Shown piece after piece: positions 21,804 to 32,657 of a DNA stretch of 64,000 bases (position 1 is the stretch's first letter; every line of letters starts with the position of its first letter). The notes beneath the pieces were generated by a model that was not told where the DNA came from, did not search any database, and saw only the letters and a list, made by a program, of their open reading frames with translations. Both the position numbers and the translations under genes were made by a program. This DNA is from an uncultured Alphaproteobacteria bacterium (lineage in GTDB: Bacteria; Pseudomonadota; Alphaproteobacteria; HIMB59; GCA-002718135), in contig CACPNW010000002.1 in the NCBI GenBank assembly GCA_902635455.1, positions 48,869-112,868 of the forward strand. Reading direction: 5' to 3'.

Positions 21804-23249
21804 ATGCTGAAATTTACATCAATTAATCAGGAAAACCCAAAAAAAACTTCTTCTAAAGAGCGAATAAAATCTTTTAAGGAAATATATTCAAAATATGAAA
21901 ATAATATAGCTAAAGAACAAGCATCAAGATGTTCCCAGTGCGGCATACCTTTTTGCCAGGTTCACTGTCCATTACATAACCACATTCCAGATTGGCTTAA
22001 ATTAGCAGCTGAAGAAAGATTAGAAGAAGCTTTTCAAATTTCATCATTAACAAATAATATGCCTGAAATTTGTGGCAGAATATGTCCTCAGGATAGATTG
22101 TGTGAAGGCAATTGTGTAATTGAACAATCTGGTCACGGAACAGTTACAATAGGATCAATAGAAAAATATATTAACGATACTGCATGGGAAAAAGGTTGGA
22201 TCAAACCAGTTATTCCATCTGCTGAAAAAAAACAAAGTGTTGGTATAATTGGTTCTGGTCCAGCAGGTTTAGCTGCAGCTGAAGAGTTAAGAAAAAATGG
22301 ATACAAAGTTACAATATATGATCGATATGACAGACCGGGTGGACTATTAATTTATGGAATACCAAATTTTAAATTAGAAAAAGAAATAGTTGAAAGAAGA
22401 ACAAATCGTCTAAAAGAAAGTGGCATAAATTTTGAATTAAATTGCAATATTGGATCTGATATTCTTTTTGATGATATTAGAAGCAAACACAGTGCTGTTT
22501 TAATAGCTACAGGAGTTTATAAATCTAGAGAAATTAATCTTAATAAATTAAATTTTAATAATGTTGTGCCCGCGTTAGATTATTTAATTACTAGTAATAA
22601 GTTTGGACTAAATGATAAAGTTGATGATTTTAGTAATGGAAGATTAAATGCAAATGGTAAAAATATTATTGTAATTGGAGGTGGTGATACTGCAATGGAT
22701 TGTGTTAGAACAGCTATAAGACAAGGTGCTAATTCTGTTAAATGTTTGTACAGAAGAGACAAAACTAACATGCCTGGATCGCAACGTGAAGTTGAAAACG
22801 CTATTGAGGAAGGAGTTGATTTTAAATGGTTAACCTTACCAACAGCGTATTTGGGGAATGGTTCACTTAAAAATATCACGACTGTTCTTATGCAACTTGG
22901 AGAACCCGATGAATCTGGTAGAAGAAGACCAGAACCTAAAGAAGGAACTGAACAAAAGTTAGATGCTGATCTTGTTATTGAAGCTTTAGGTTTTGAACCT
23001 GAAAATCTTCCTAAGCTTTTTGATGATGAAAACTTAAAAGTTACAAGGTGGGGAACACTTAAAATTAATTATAAAAATATGATGACATCTATTGATGGTG
23101 TTTTTGCAGCTGGCGATATTGTAAGAGGAGCAAGTTTGGTTGTTTGGGGCATAAAAGATGGAAGAGATGCTGCAAAAAATATTCATGATTTTATTGAGAA
23201 TAATTCAAAAACAGAAACTAATAATTATCAAAGAGCAATTAATGAATAA
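21804..23249 (+). CDS. gltD: glutamate synthase small subunit
   Basis: CSQCGIPFCQVHCPLHNHIPDWL, GSGPAGLAAAEELRKNGYKVTIYDRYDRPGGLLIYGIPNFKLEK. Confidence 0.95.
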   Translation: MLKFTSINQENPKKTSSKERIKSFKEIYSKYENNIAKEQASRCSQCGIPFCQVHCPLHNHIPDWLKLAAEERLEEAFQISSLTNNMPEICGRICPQDRLCEGNCVIEQSGHGTVTIGSIEKYINDTAWEKGWIKPVIPSAEKKQSVGIIGSGPAGLAAAEELRKNGYKVTIYDRYDRPGGLLIYGIPNFKLEKEIVERRTNRLKESGINFELNCNIGSDILFDDIRSKHSAVLIATGVYKSREINLNKLNFNNVVPALDYLITSNKFGLNDKVDDFSNGRLNANGKNIIVIGGGDTAMDCVRTAIRQGANSVKCLYRRDKTNMPGSQREVENAIEEGVDFKWLTLPTAYLGNGSLKNITTVLMQLGEPDESGRRRPEPKEGTEQKLDADLVIEALGFEPENLPKLFDDENLKVTRWGTLKINYKNMMTSIDGVFAAGDIVRGASLVVWGIKDGRDAAKNIHDFIENNSKTETNNYQRAINE

Positions 23250-26200
23250 AGATTTTGTAAATAATTATCAAAGAAACAAGAGATTTCTCGAAGAAAATCA
23301 TGTTTATAAAGAAAGTGATGAACATTCTTCATGTGGAGTTGGTTTAATAGCTTCTTTAGATGGATCTTCAACGAGGGAAATTGTTCAGTTTGGAGTCCAA
23401 GCTTTAAAAGTTTTATATCATAGAGGAGCAGTAGATGCAGATGGTAAGACGGGTGATGGAGCAGGGATTCAATTATCTATTCCGAAAGATTTTTTTATAG
23501 AAAAAATTGAACGAACGGGGCACAAACCAAACGATTATCCTTTTGGTGTTGGCATGGTTTTTCTTCCAAGAACTGATTTTGCTGCTCAAGAACAAGCAAG
23601 AACAATTGTTGAATCTGAAATTTTGAAAGAAGGTCTTAAAATTTATGGATGGAGACACGTTCCTATCAACTCATCTATTATTGGTGATAAAGCAAAAGCA
23701 ACTCGTCCAGAGATTGAGCAAATACTTATTTGTAATGATAAAATTAAGGATGAAAATGAATTTGATATAAAACTTTTTTTAGTAAGAAAAAGAATTGAAA
23801 AAGAAATCAGAAATCAAAATATCGCTGACTTTTATATTTGTTCACTTTCTTGTCAATCAATTGTGTACAAAGGAATGTTTTTGGCCGAACAACTGTCTAA
23901 TTTTTATCCTGATATACAAAAAGAAAGTTTTATTTCAAAATATGCTGTTTATCACCAAAGGTACTCTACGAACACATTTCCTACTTGGTCATTAGCTCAG
24001 CCATTTAGGGTAATTGCACATAATGGTGAAATTAATACACTAAAAGGAAATAAAAATTGGATGAATGCTCATGAACCACGCATGAGTCACCAAAATTTTG
24101 AAAATACAATTGATGATTTAAAGCCAATTATTGATTCTAATGCTTCTGATTCTGCTGCTTTAGATTCAACAATTGAATTATTAGTTAAAACAAACAGATC
24201 GCTGCCTATGGCTAAAATTTTAACTATTCCTGAGGCATGGGCCCATAGAAGAGACTTTCCAAAAAAATTAAAAGATCTTTATGCTTATGGTGGAGCAGTT
24301 ATGGAACCATGGGATGGACCAGCAGCGATATGTGGAGTGCATAATGAATGGGCAATAGCAGGTATGGATAGAAATGGATTGAGACCAATTAGGTATACAC
24401 TTACTAAAAATCTTTTAATTGCAGGATCTGAAACAGGTATGGTTAATGTTGATGAAAAAGATATTTTACAAAAAGGAAGAGTTGGACCAGGACAATTAAT
24501 TGCTGTTAATTTTAAGGAAAAAAAATTTTACACAAACAATGAAATAAAAAAATATTTATCAGAAACCAAACCTTTTGGAAATTGGACAAAAAAAATTACT
24601 TATATAGATAAACTTGTACAATCTACTGATGAAGAATTCAGAGACCTAGATCAAAGTGATTTAAGAAAAAGAATGGCCTGTTTCGCATGGTCAATGGAAG
24701 ATATTGAGTTAATTCTTCATCCAATGATAGCAGAAAAGAAAGAGGCAGTAGGCTCAATGGGTGATGATACCCCACTAGCAGTACTTTCAACAAAATATAG
24801 AGGTTTACATCATTTTTTTAGACAAAATTTTAGCCAGGTAACGAATCCTCCAATCGATTCTTTAAGAGAAAGAGTTGTCATGAGTTTGCGAACTAGGATT
24901 GGAAATTTAAGTAACATTCTTGATGAAAATGAAAACCAGTGTGATCATCTTCAATTAAATTCACCAGTTTTATCCATTGATCAATTTAAAGCTATGCGAA
25001 AATATATGAAAGACTCTGTAAAGATTATAGATACAACGATGGATAAAGATAATGATCAAAATACTTTTGAAAATCAGATTATTAGAATTAATAAAGAGTC
25101 AGAGCAAGCTGTAAGAGAAGGATATATACATATAATACTTAGTGATAAAGAAATGTCTAAAGAAAAAATAGCTTTGCCTATGATTTTAGTCACTAGCTCA
25201 GTTCATCATCATTTAATTAAGAAAAATTTAAGAACTTTTATATCATTAAATGTACAGTCAGCAGAATGTTTAGATGTTCATTATTTTGCAGTTTTAATTG
25301 GTGTAGGAGCAACTAGTGTTAATGCTTATATGGCTCAACAAGCTATTGCAGAAAGACATAAAAAAGGACTATTTAAAAATCTTTCGTATGAGGATTGTGT
25401 AGATAGATACATTAATTCAATTAATAATGGCCTTCTTAAGACTATGAGCAAAATGGGAATTTCAGTTATAAATTCTTATCGCGGTGGATGTAATTTTGAA
25501 GCAATTGGTCTTAGTAGAAATTTAATGAGTAAGTTTTTTCCTTCAATGAGTTCTAAAATTTCTGGAATTGGTATCAGCGGTATTGAGAGTAGATCAAGAT
25601 TAGCACATAATAAAGCATTTGAAGAAAATATTATTACTTTGCCTATAGGTGGAAATTATAAGTATAGGTTTGGAGGAGAGAAACATGCTTTTGAAGCTCG
25701 CTCAATTCATATGTTACAGACTGCCGTATCTACAAACAATTATTCTTTGTTTAAAAAATATTCTTTGATGATAGATGAAATGGATCCTATAAACATCCGT
25801 GATCTTTTAAATTTTAAAAAAAATAAAAAAAATCAAAATCTCTCAATAGATGTAGAACCATCTCAAGAAATTAGAAAAAGACTAGTTGCCCCTGGAATAT
25901 CTCTTGGAGCTCTAAGTCCTGAGGCTCATGAAACACTATCTATAGCAATGAATAGAATTGGAGCTAAATCAGATTCTGGTGAAGGTGGAGAAGATCCAGT
26001 TAGATTTAAACTCAAAGCGAATGGAGATAATGCTTCTTCAAAAATTAAACAAATTGCAAGTGGTCGTTTTGGTGTAACAGCAGAGTATTTAAACAACTGT
26101 GAAGAAATCGAAATTAAAGTTGCCCAAGGTGCTAAACCAGGAGAAGGAGGTCAACTACCAGGTGGAAAAGTTACAGGTTTAATTGCAAAATTAAGACACT

Positions 26201-27774
26201 CAACCGAAGGTGTAACCCTTATTAGTCCGCCACCTCATCATGATATTTATTCAATAGAAGACTTAGCTCAACTTATTTATGATCTTAAACAAATTAATCC
26301 AAGAGCTAAAGTTTGTGTAAAACTTGTAGCACAATCTGGCATAGGAACAGTAGCTGCTGGTGTTGCCAAAGCAAAAGCTGATACGATTTTAATTTCTGGT
26401 CATAATGGTGGCACTGGGGCAAGTCCACAAACTAGTATAAAATATGCAGGACTCCCATGGGAGCTTGGATTAAATGAAGTTCATCAAGTTTTATCTTTAA
26501 ATAATTTGAGAGATAAAGTTGTCCTTAGAACTGATGGAGGATTAAAAACTGGTAGAGATATAGTTATAGCAGCAATGCTAGGCGCGGAGGAATATGGAAT
26601 TGGAACAGCTAGTTTGGTTGCAATGGGATGTATTATGGTAAGACAATGCCACTCTAATACATGTCCTGTTGGTGTGTGCTCTCAAGATGAAAAATTAAGA
26701 GATAGATTTACTGGAACTCCTGAAAAAGTGATTAATTTATTTAGTTTTGTAGCTGAAGAAGTAAAAGAAATATTAGGATCTCTGGGATTTTCAAAACTTG
26801 ATCAAATTGTGGGTAGATCAGATCTTTTATATCAAGTTAGTAGAGGGAGTTCAGATTTAGATGATTTGGATTTAAATCCAGTTATTCAAACAATCGACTC
26901 ATCAGTTGGTGAGTTCAAAGAAAAGAAAAATAGAATTAATCAAGTATCTGAAAGTTTAGATATTAAAATCATTGGGGATGCAAAATCTTTTTTTGAAAAT
27001 GATCAAAAAATTCAACTAAATTATAATATTAAAAATACTGATAGGGCTATTGGAACTCGTTTAGCTTCTGAAATCACAACGACGAAAGGAATGAATAAAC
27101 TTAAGGATGATTTCTTTACTGTTAATTTTCATGGATCAGCAGGTCAATCTTTTGGTGCATTTAGTGTTAAAGGAACAACACTAAGGGTATATGGAGATGC
27201 AAATGATTATGTAGCAAAAGGACTATCAGGAGGTAAAATTATAATCCAACCAAATTCTTCGTCATTATTACAAACAAACAAAAATGTAATCATTGGTAAT
27301 ACTGTTTTATATGGTGCTACAAGTGGTAAACTTTATGCAGCTGGAACAGTTGGTGATAGATTTGCAGTAAGGAATTCTGGCGCTGATGCTGTAATTGAAG
27401 GATGTGGAGATAATGGATGTGAATACATGACTGGAGGAAACGCTGTAATAATAGGAGAAGTTGGAAATAATTTTGGTGCAGGAATGACTGGAGGAATGGC
27501 ATTTGTTTATGATAAAGAAGGGACTCTTCCCCTAAGAATTAATCTTGAAGATGTTATTTACCAGCAACAGATGACCTCACATTGGGAAAATTTTCTTTTG
27601 GAAAAAATTAAACTTCATATTTTAGAAACTCAATCAAAATATGCTAAAAATATTTTAGATAATTGGAAAAATGAAAAGTATTTATTTTGGCAGGTTGTTC
27701 CTAAAGAAATGGTAACTAAGTTTGATCAACCAATTATTATTGAAGAAGAAAAAGAGCTTAAAATTTCTCTTTAA
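23242..27774 (+). CDS. gltB: glutamate synthase large subunit
   Basis: CGVGLIASLDG, FMN-binding core GEGGEDPVRF, HNGGTGASPQTSIKYAGLPWELGL, C-terminal GXGXG domain. Start ATG 23242 (MNKDFVNN), overlapping the gltD stop, rather than the track start 23158. Confidence 0.95.
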   Translation: MNKDFVNNYQRNKRFLEENHVYKESDEHSSCGVGLIASLDGSSTREIVQFGVQALKVLYHRGAVDADGKTGDGAGIQLSIPKDFFIEKIERTGHKPNDYPFGVGMVFLPRTDFAAQEQARTIVESEILKEGLKIYGWRHVPINSSIIGDKAKATRPEIEQILICNDKIKDENEFDIKLFLVRKRIEKEIRNQNIADFYICSLSCQSIVYKGMFLAEQLSNFYPDIQKESFISKYAVYHQRYSTNTFPTWSLAQPFRVIAHNGEINTLKGNKNWMNAHEPRMSHQNFENTIDDLKPIIDSNASDSAALDSTIELLVKTNRSLPMAKILTIPEAWAHRRDFPKKLKDLYAYGGAVMEPWDGPAAICGVHNEWAIAGMDRNGLRPIRYTLTKNLLIAGSETGMVNVDEKDILQKGRVGPGQLIAVNFKEKKFYTNNEIKKYLSETKPFGNWTKKITYIDKLVQSTDEEFRDLDQSDLRKRMACFAWSMEDIELILHPMIAEKKEAVGSMGDDTPLAVLSTKYRGLHHFFRQNFSQVTNPPIDSLRERVVMSLRTRIGNLSNILDENENQCDHLQLNSPVLSIDQFKAMRKYMKDSVKIIDTTMDKDNDQNTFENQIIRINKESEQAVREGYIHIILSDKEMSKEKIALPMILVTSSVHHHLIKKNLRTFISLNVQSAECLDVHYFAVLIGVGATSVNAYMAQQAIAERHKKGLFKNLSYEDCVDRYINSINNGLLKTMSKMGISVINSYRGGCNFEAIGLSRNLMSKFFPSMSSKISGIGISGIESRSRLAHNKAFEENIITLPIGGNYKYRFGGEKHAFEARSIHMLQTAVSTNNYSLFKKYSLMIDEMDPINIRDLLNFKKNKKNQNLSIDVEPSQEIRKRLVAPGISLGALSPEAHETLSIAMNRIGAKSDSGEGGEDPVRFKLKANGDNASSKIKQIASGRFGVTAEYLNNCEEIEIKVAQGAKPGEGGQLPGGKVTGLIAKLRHSTEGVTLISPPPHHDIYSIEDLAQLIYDLKQINPRAKVCVKLVAQSGIGTVAAGVAKAKADTILISGHNGGTGASPQTSIKYAGLPWELGLNEVHQVLSLNNLRDKVVLRTDGGLKTGRDIVIAAMLGAEEYGIGTASLVAMGCIMVRQCHSNTCPVGVCSQDEKLRDRFTGTPEKVINLFSFVAEEVKEILGSLGFSKLDQIVGRSDLLYQVSRGSSDLDDLDLNPVIQTIDSSVGEFKEKKNRINQVSESLDIKIIGDAKSFFENDQKIQLNYNIKNTDRAIGTRLASEITTTKGMNKLKDDFFTVNFHGSAGQSFGAFSVKGTTLRVYGDANDYVAKGLSGGKIIIQPNSSSLLQTNKNVIIGNTVLYGATSGKLYAAGTVGDRFAVRNSGADAVIEGCGDNGCEYMTGGNAVIIGEVGNNFGAGMTGGMAFVYDKEGTLPLRINLEDVIYQQQMTSHWENFLLEKIKLHILETQSKYAKNILDNWKNEKYLFWQVVPKEMVTKFDQPIIIEEEKELKISL

Positions 27775-28495
27775 TTATTGATAGTATTGAATCATTTATT
27801 ATTTTCAAATCAATTTTATTAGATAAACTATGATCACTGTTTTTTAAATATATAACTCTTGCAAAATTTCCTTTTATTTTTTTTAAAATTTTTAATGGTA
27901 CTTTTTCTGATACAACCTTATCTTTAAGACCATGTATTAGTATTAAAGGCTTGTTCCACTTAAAAGTTTTTTTTAAAATTTTGTTTTTAAATCCATCATC
28001 AATATATTTTTTTCTTATTAAATAAGTAAACCCATAAGATGAATACTTTATAATTCCATTTTTCTTCAGTTTAGATTTGTTTGTTTTGGAAAGACTCGCA
28101 TAAAAATCATCAATATAATCTGGTGCTGCAGCCAAACCTATCATTCCACAAATTCTAGCTGATCTTGCTTTTGCTGCTAAAAGCATTAGCCACCCACCCA
28201 TACTACTTCCAACTAGTATCTGAGGGCCCTTTGCAATTTTATCGATTATGTTTAACAAATCTTTTTTCCAGTCGGATATTGTAAAATCTTCAAATTTTCC
28301 ATAAGATTTTCCATGTCCTCTGCAGTCGAATTTAATGAAGTTTAGTTTATTTTTTTTTGCATATTTCTCAATAGATATAGCTTTTTGGCCAGTCATGTCT
28401 GAATTTAGACCATGAATAAATATTATTCCAGGTTTTTTACCGCTGATTTGTTTGTAATGAATTTTTTGATTATTATTGTTAAGAATGTAACTCAT
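27758..28495 (-). CDS. alpha/beta hydrolase
   Basis: IIFIHGLNSDMTGQ, FDCRGHGKSYG, LVGSSMGGWLML, HGLKDKVV. Confidence 0.85.
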   Translation of the reverse strand: MSYILNNNNQKIHYKQISGKKPGIIFIHGLNSDMTGQKAISIEKYAKKNKLNFIKFDCRGHGKSYGKFEDFTISDWKKDLLNIIDKIAKGPQILVGSSMGGWLMLLAAKARSARICGMIGLAAAPDYIDDFYASLSKTNKSKLKKNGIIKYSSYGFTYLIRKKYIDDGFKNKILKKTFKWNKPLILIHGLKDKVVSEKVPLKILKKIKGNFARVIYLKNSDHSLSNKIDLKIINDSILSIIKEKF

Positions 28496-28537
28496 GTTAT
28501 TTTTATAAATAATTAGTTTATAACATTATAAAAATAA

Positions 28538-29662
28538 ATGGAAAATTTTAAATTATTACAGTTAGTGCCATCTATGCATTCAGGTGGTGTCGAACAAGGA
28601 ACCATAGATCTTGCTAATTTCTTATCAGAAAAAAATTTTTTGAATTATATAGCTTCAAGTGGGGGAAGATTATTAAACAACTTAAAGCATAAAAATACGC
28701 AACACATAGATTTGCCATTAAATTCTAAATTTTTTTTCAAATACCCATTTTTAGCAAATAAATTACAAACAAAAATTGATCAATTCGGTATAAATGTGAT
28801 TCATTTTAGATCTAGAGCCCCGGCTTGGTTATTGCCATTTTTATCAAAAAAAAATGTTTTATCTGTTTCTACATTTCACAACGTTTATGGTAATGAAAAT
28901 ATTATAAAATCATTTTATAACAAACAACTTGGTAATGTTAATTCTATAGTAGCAATTTCTGAATATGTTAAAAATGAAATTATAAAACAATATGGTTTTC
29001 CTGAAAAAAAAATTACAGTCATTAATAGGGGTTGTGATATTGAATTTTTTGACCCTAATCAGGTAACTAATAATAAAATAAATAAAATTATATTAGAAAA
29101 TAAGATACCATTTAATAAAAAAATAATATTATTTCCAGGAAGAATAACAGAATGGAAAGGCCAAATTAAATTTTTAGAAGTTGTTAAATTTTTTAAAGAA
29201 AAAGATTTGTTTTTTATATTTGTTGGGGATACTAAGAACTATTCTTTTGCAAATAAATTTTTGAAAAAAATAAAAGATTACAATTTAAGCAATATTTGTA
29301 AAGTCATTGATAATGTGAGTCATGATGATTTAAGAACTATGTATTTTATGTCTAAAATTGTTATTTCTGCTCCTTTAAAACCAGAAGGTTTTGGAAGAAT
29401 AATAAGCGAATCTCTATTAATGAAAAAAATAATTTTAGCATATAATTTTGGTGGAGCAAAGGATCAATTAAACAAATTAAATGATCTTTATAAAGTTGAA
29501 CCTAAAAATATAAAAATGTTAATAAAAAAAATAAATATAGCTTTAAATTATAATTTTGAAGAGCATGAGAATTTATCTAATGAATCAAGATTGCATATAA
29601 TTAAATATTTTTCAAAACAAAATATGTTAAGTAAATATTTAGATCTTTATTTAAATTTATAA
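28538..29662 (+). CDS. glycosyltransferase family 4 / GT-B
   Basis: VPSMHSGGVEQGTIDLANFL; ILFPGRITEWKGQIKFLE; SAPLKPEGFGRIISESLLM. Confidence 0.85.
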   Translation: MENFKLLQLVPSMHSGGVEQGTIDLANFLSEKNFLNYIASSGGRLLNNLKHKNTQHIDLPLNSKFFFKYPFLANKLQTKIDQFGINVIHFRSRAPAWLLPFLSKKNVLSVSTFHNVYGNENIIKSFYNKQLGNVNSIVAISEYVKNEIIKQYGFPEKKITVINRGCDIEFFDPNQVTNNKINKIILENKIPFNKKIILFPGRITEWKGQIKFLEVVKFFKEKDLFFIFVGDTKNYSFANKFLKKIKDYNLSNICKVIDNVSHDDLRTMYFMSKIVISAPLKPEGFGRIISESLLMKKIILAYNFGGAKDQLNKLNDLYKVEPKNIKMLIKKINIALNYNFEEHENLSNESRLHIIKYFSKQNMLSKYLDLYLNL

Positions 29663-30583
29663 ATGCAAAAAATACTGATAATTAAGCATGGTTCTTTAGG
29701 AGATATAATATCTTCAACTGCTGCAATCAAATCAATCAATAACTATTATAATAATTCTTCAATAACTATTTTAACTGCAAATAATTATATATATTTTTTT
29801 AAAAAATCTAATTTTTGTGAATCATTAATACAGGATAATAGAAGAGGTTTTTTAAATTTTGTAATAGTAATTTTTAAATTATTAATTACAAATTTTGATA
29901 TCATAATAGATCTGCAAAATTCTAATAGATCTTCATTTTATTGCATGTTTTTAAGGATTTTCTCAAAGGCTAAAATTAATGGAACTCATGTTTTTTCTCA
30001 TTATCGTTATAAATATGATAAAAAAAATCCACCACATGTAATTGATGGTTTGGGGAAACAGATAAATCTTTTAGGTATTAAAACTATTGAAAAGCCATTT
30101 ATATCATGGCTTTTAAATGAAAATTTTTCAATTAATGAACTTAAAAATAAAAAATATTTTATAATTAACCCTGGTTGTTCAGCTAAGAATTTTATTAAAA
30201 GATGGTCTTCAAAAAACTTTGCAGAGGTATGTACTTTCCTTTTAAATAAAAACATTCTACCTGTTGTTATAGGTGCAGGGGAAGATAAAAAAACTATAAA
30301 TGAGATTCAAGAATTAGAAAGCAGAATTTTAAATTTATATGATAAGTCTCCCATTGAAGTTATTTATAATTTAGCTTTAAATGCAGAAGGTGCATTATCC
30401 AATGACACTGGGCCTGCTCATTTAATTGCTGCTACAAATTGCAAACTTCATCTTGTTTTATCTTCGTTTTCAAATACAAAATCTGTTATACCACAATCTA
30501 ATAATGTTACTTTTACACAATCAAAACTAATTAATGAAATTACTTCAGATAGTATAATAAAAAAAATAAAATTATTTTTATAA
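29663..30583 (+). CDS. glycosyltransferase family 9 (heptosyltransferase-like)
   Basis: ILIIKHGSLGDIISSTAAIKSI; NPGCSAKNFIKRWSSKNFAEV; SNDTGPAHLIAAT. Confidence 0.85.
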   Translation: MQKILIIKHGSLGDIISSTAAIKSINNYYNNSSITILTANNYIYFFKKSNFCESLIQDNRRGFLNFVIVIFKLLITNFDIIIDLQNSNRSSFYCMFLRIFSKAKINGTHVFSHYRYKYDKKNPPHVIDGLGKQINLLGIKTIEKPFISWLLNENFSINELKNKKYFIINPGCSAKNFIKRWSSKNFAEVCTFLLNKNILPVVIGAGEDKKTINEIQELESRILNLYDKSPIEVIYNLALNAEGALSNDTGPAHLIAATNCKLHLVLSSFSNTKSVIPQSNNVTFTQSKLINEITSDSIIKKIKLFL

Positions 30584-30585
30584 AA

Positions 30586-31692
30586 ATGAAAATTGATATA
30601 ATTTTACCTTACAAAGAAATTTTTTCAGAAAATAAAGCTTCTGCAGTATCGTTAACAGTTAAAAACTCATTTGAATTTTCTAAATTTAAAAAAAAAATAA
30701 TTATATATGGTCAACATACAAATGAACCATTTTACAAAAAAAATTTTATAGGAATAAAGCCTAGAAGAATAATTCATTTTGGAAATAATTTATCTATAGT
30801 AAAGCAATATATAAAGTTAACAAAAAATAATGATAATAAAAAAATAATTGAAATACATAATCGTCCATATTTATTTAATTATTTAATTAATAAAATAAGC
30901 AACATACCCATTGTTATCTATTATCATAATGATGCAACAACAATGAAGGGATCCAAAACAGTAAATGAAAGAAAAGAAATTATAAAAAATGCTGCTGGTA
31001 TTGTTTTTGTTAGTGAGTTTATAAAAAAACAATTTTTAAAAGGCATTAAGTCTAGACCAAAAAATATTTATGTTCTTCCAAATGGTATAAAGAGAATAAG
31101 TAAAAAAAAACCTGTCAAAGAAAAAAAAGTTTTGTTTGTAGGAAGATTGGTAGAGGAAAAAGGGGCACATATATATGTTAATTCTTTAGTGAATATAGTA
31201 AAAAAATTTCCTGATTGGAAATTTATAATTATTGGAACCTCAAAAGCAGGGCAAAAAAAATTAATAACAAGTTATGAAAAGAAAACTGTTGATACTTTTT
31301 TAAGATTAGGCAAACGAGTTAAATATTATGGTTTTTTACCTAATTCAAAGGTTAAACAAATTATGAGCAAATCCTCAATTTTAGTTGTGCCGTCTATTTG
31401 GGATGATCCCTTTCCTTTAGTAGCTTTAGAAGGGCTGGCAACTTCTCAGGCTGTGATCGCCTCTTCTAGAGGTGGACTAGTAGAAATGTTGAATAATTCT
31501 GGTATTCTAATTAAAAATATTGACTCAAAAAAATTGGAGAAGAAGTTATATGATTTAATTAAAAATAGAAAAAAATTATTATATTACCAAAATATAGCTT
31601 GGAAAAACTTTAAATATGAACAAAAAATTATTTCAAAAAAACAAGATGTTATAAGGCAAGAAATCATAAATAAATATTTAGTTGAAAAATAA
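30586..31692 (+). CDS. glycosyltransferase family 4 / GT-B
   Basis: VLFVGRLVEEKGAHIYVNSLV; VPSIWDDPFPLVALEGLATSQAVIAS. Confidence 0.85.
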   Translation: MKIDIILPYKEIFSENKASAVSLTVKNSFEFSKFKKKIIIYGQHTNEPFYKKNFIGIKPRRIIHFGNNLSIVKQYIKLTKNNDNKKIIEIHNRPYLFNYLINKISNIPIVIYYHNDATTMKGSKTVNERKEIIKNAAGIVFVSEFIKKQFLKGIKSRPKNIYVLPNGIKRISKKKPVKEKKVLFVGRLVEEKGAHIYVNSLVNIVKKFPDWKFIIIGTSKAGQKKLITSYEKKTVDTFLRLGKRVKYYGFLPNSKVKQIMSKSSILVVPSIWDDPFPLVALEGLATSQAVIASSRGGLVEMLNNSGILIKNIDSKKLEKKLYDLIKNRKKLLYYQNIAWKNFKYEQKIISKKQDVIRQEIINKYLVEK

Positions 31693-31801
31693 AACAATTC
31701 ATACCTTGAAAAAAAAATTAAAACATCATATATGATTTAGCAATATGGTAATAAATTCTTAAAATGCAATTTTCTGCAAATTTAATAACTACTGTTTAGC
31801 T

Positions 31802-32341
31802 TTGATAATTAATAACCGAGTAAAGAAGGACTCTGGTCTTAGAACTAATGAGCAAATAACTGCAAGTGAGGTTCGCGTTATATCTTCTTCAGGAAAACAA
31901 CTAGGTATTATAAGTATAAGAGAGGCCTTAAACCATGCTGAAGATGAAGGCTTTGACCTTGTTGAAGTTTCTCCTGATGCTAATCCACCAGTTTGTAAAA
32001 TAATAGATTATGGAAAATTAAAATATAGGGAACAAAAAAGCAAAAAAGAATCAAAGAAAAAACAGAAAACTATTGAAGTAAAAGAAATTAAATTGCGTCC
32101 AGGTATTAATAAACACGATTATCAGGTAAAATTAAAATCTTTATCAAAATTTATTGGTGATGGAAATAAAGTAAAGGTTTCCTTAAGATTTAGAGGTAGA
32201 GAAATTGAACACCAACATATAGGAATGGATGTTCTTAAAAAGTTAACAACAGAAGTTGCTGAATATGCCAAAGTTGAGGTCCCACCTAAATCAGAAGGCA
32301 AACAGATTATGATGATTTTAGTGCCCCAGAATTTAAAATAA
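31802..32341 (+). CDS. infC: translation initiation factor IF-3
   Basis: NEQITASEVRVISSSGKQLGI; GFDLVEVSPDANPPVCKIIDYGK; EIKLRPGINKHDYQVK. Start codon uncertain (no in-frame ATG). Confidence 0.93.
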   Translation: MIINNRVKKDSGLRTNEQITASEVRVISSSGKQLGIISIREALNHAEDEGFDLVEVSPDANPPVCKIIDYGKLKYREQKSKKESKKKQKTIEVKEIKLRPGINKHDYQVKLKSLSKFIGDGNKVKVSLRFRGREIEHQHIGMDVLKKLTTEVAEYAKVEVPPKSEGKQIMMILVPQNLK

Positions 32342-32380
32342 CTTCTAAATTATTGCTAAATTAATATTTTTTGACTATAA

Positions 32381-32403
32381 GGCCATCCACACTAGTTATG
32401 GCC
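32381..32403 (+). promoter_or_regulatory. leader hairpin upstream of rpmI-rplT
   Basis: GGCCAT-CCACACTAGTT-ATGGCC in the 106-nt infC-rpmI gap. Confidence 0.4.
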
Positions 32404-32447
32404 AGTAGGGCAGCCTGACAGTAAATTAAAAAAACAAGGAGTATTTA

Positions 32448-32648
32448 ATGCCCAAGTTAAAAACGAAGAGTAGTATAAAAAAAAGATTCTCTAGAACTGG
32501 AACTGGAAAAATCAAATTTAAACCATCAGGTAAACGTCATGGAATGAGCAAACGCTCAAACAAGTTTGTTAGAAATACAAAAAGATCTGCGATTATGGCA
32601 CCTGGAGATGCAGCATTAATTGATCACATGCTGCCTTATAATAAATAG
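32448..32648 (+). CDS. rpmI: 50S ribosomal protein L35
   Basis: [37 protein letters not shown]. Confidence 0.95.
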   Translation: MPKLKTKSSIKKRFSRTGTGKIKFKPSGKRHGMSKRSNKFVRNTKRSAIMAPGDAALIDHMLPYNK

Positions 32649-32657
32649 GAGATTTTT

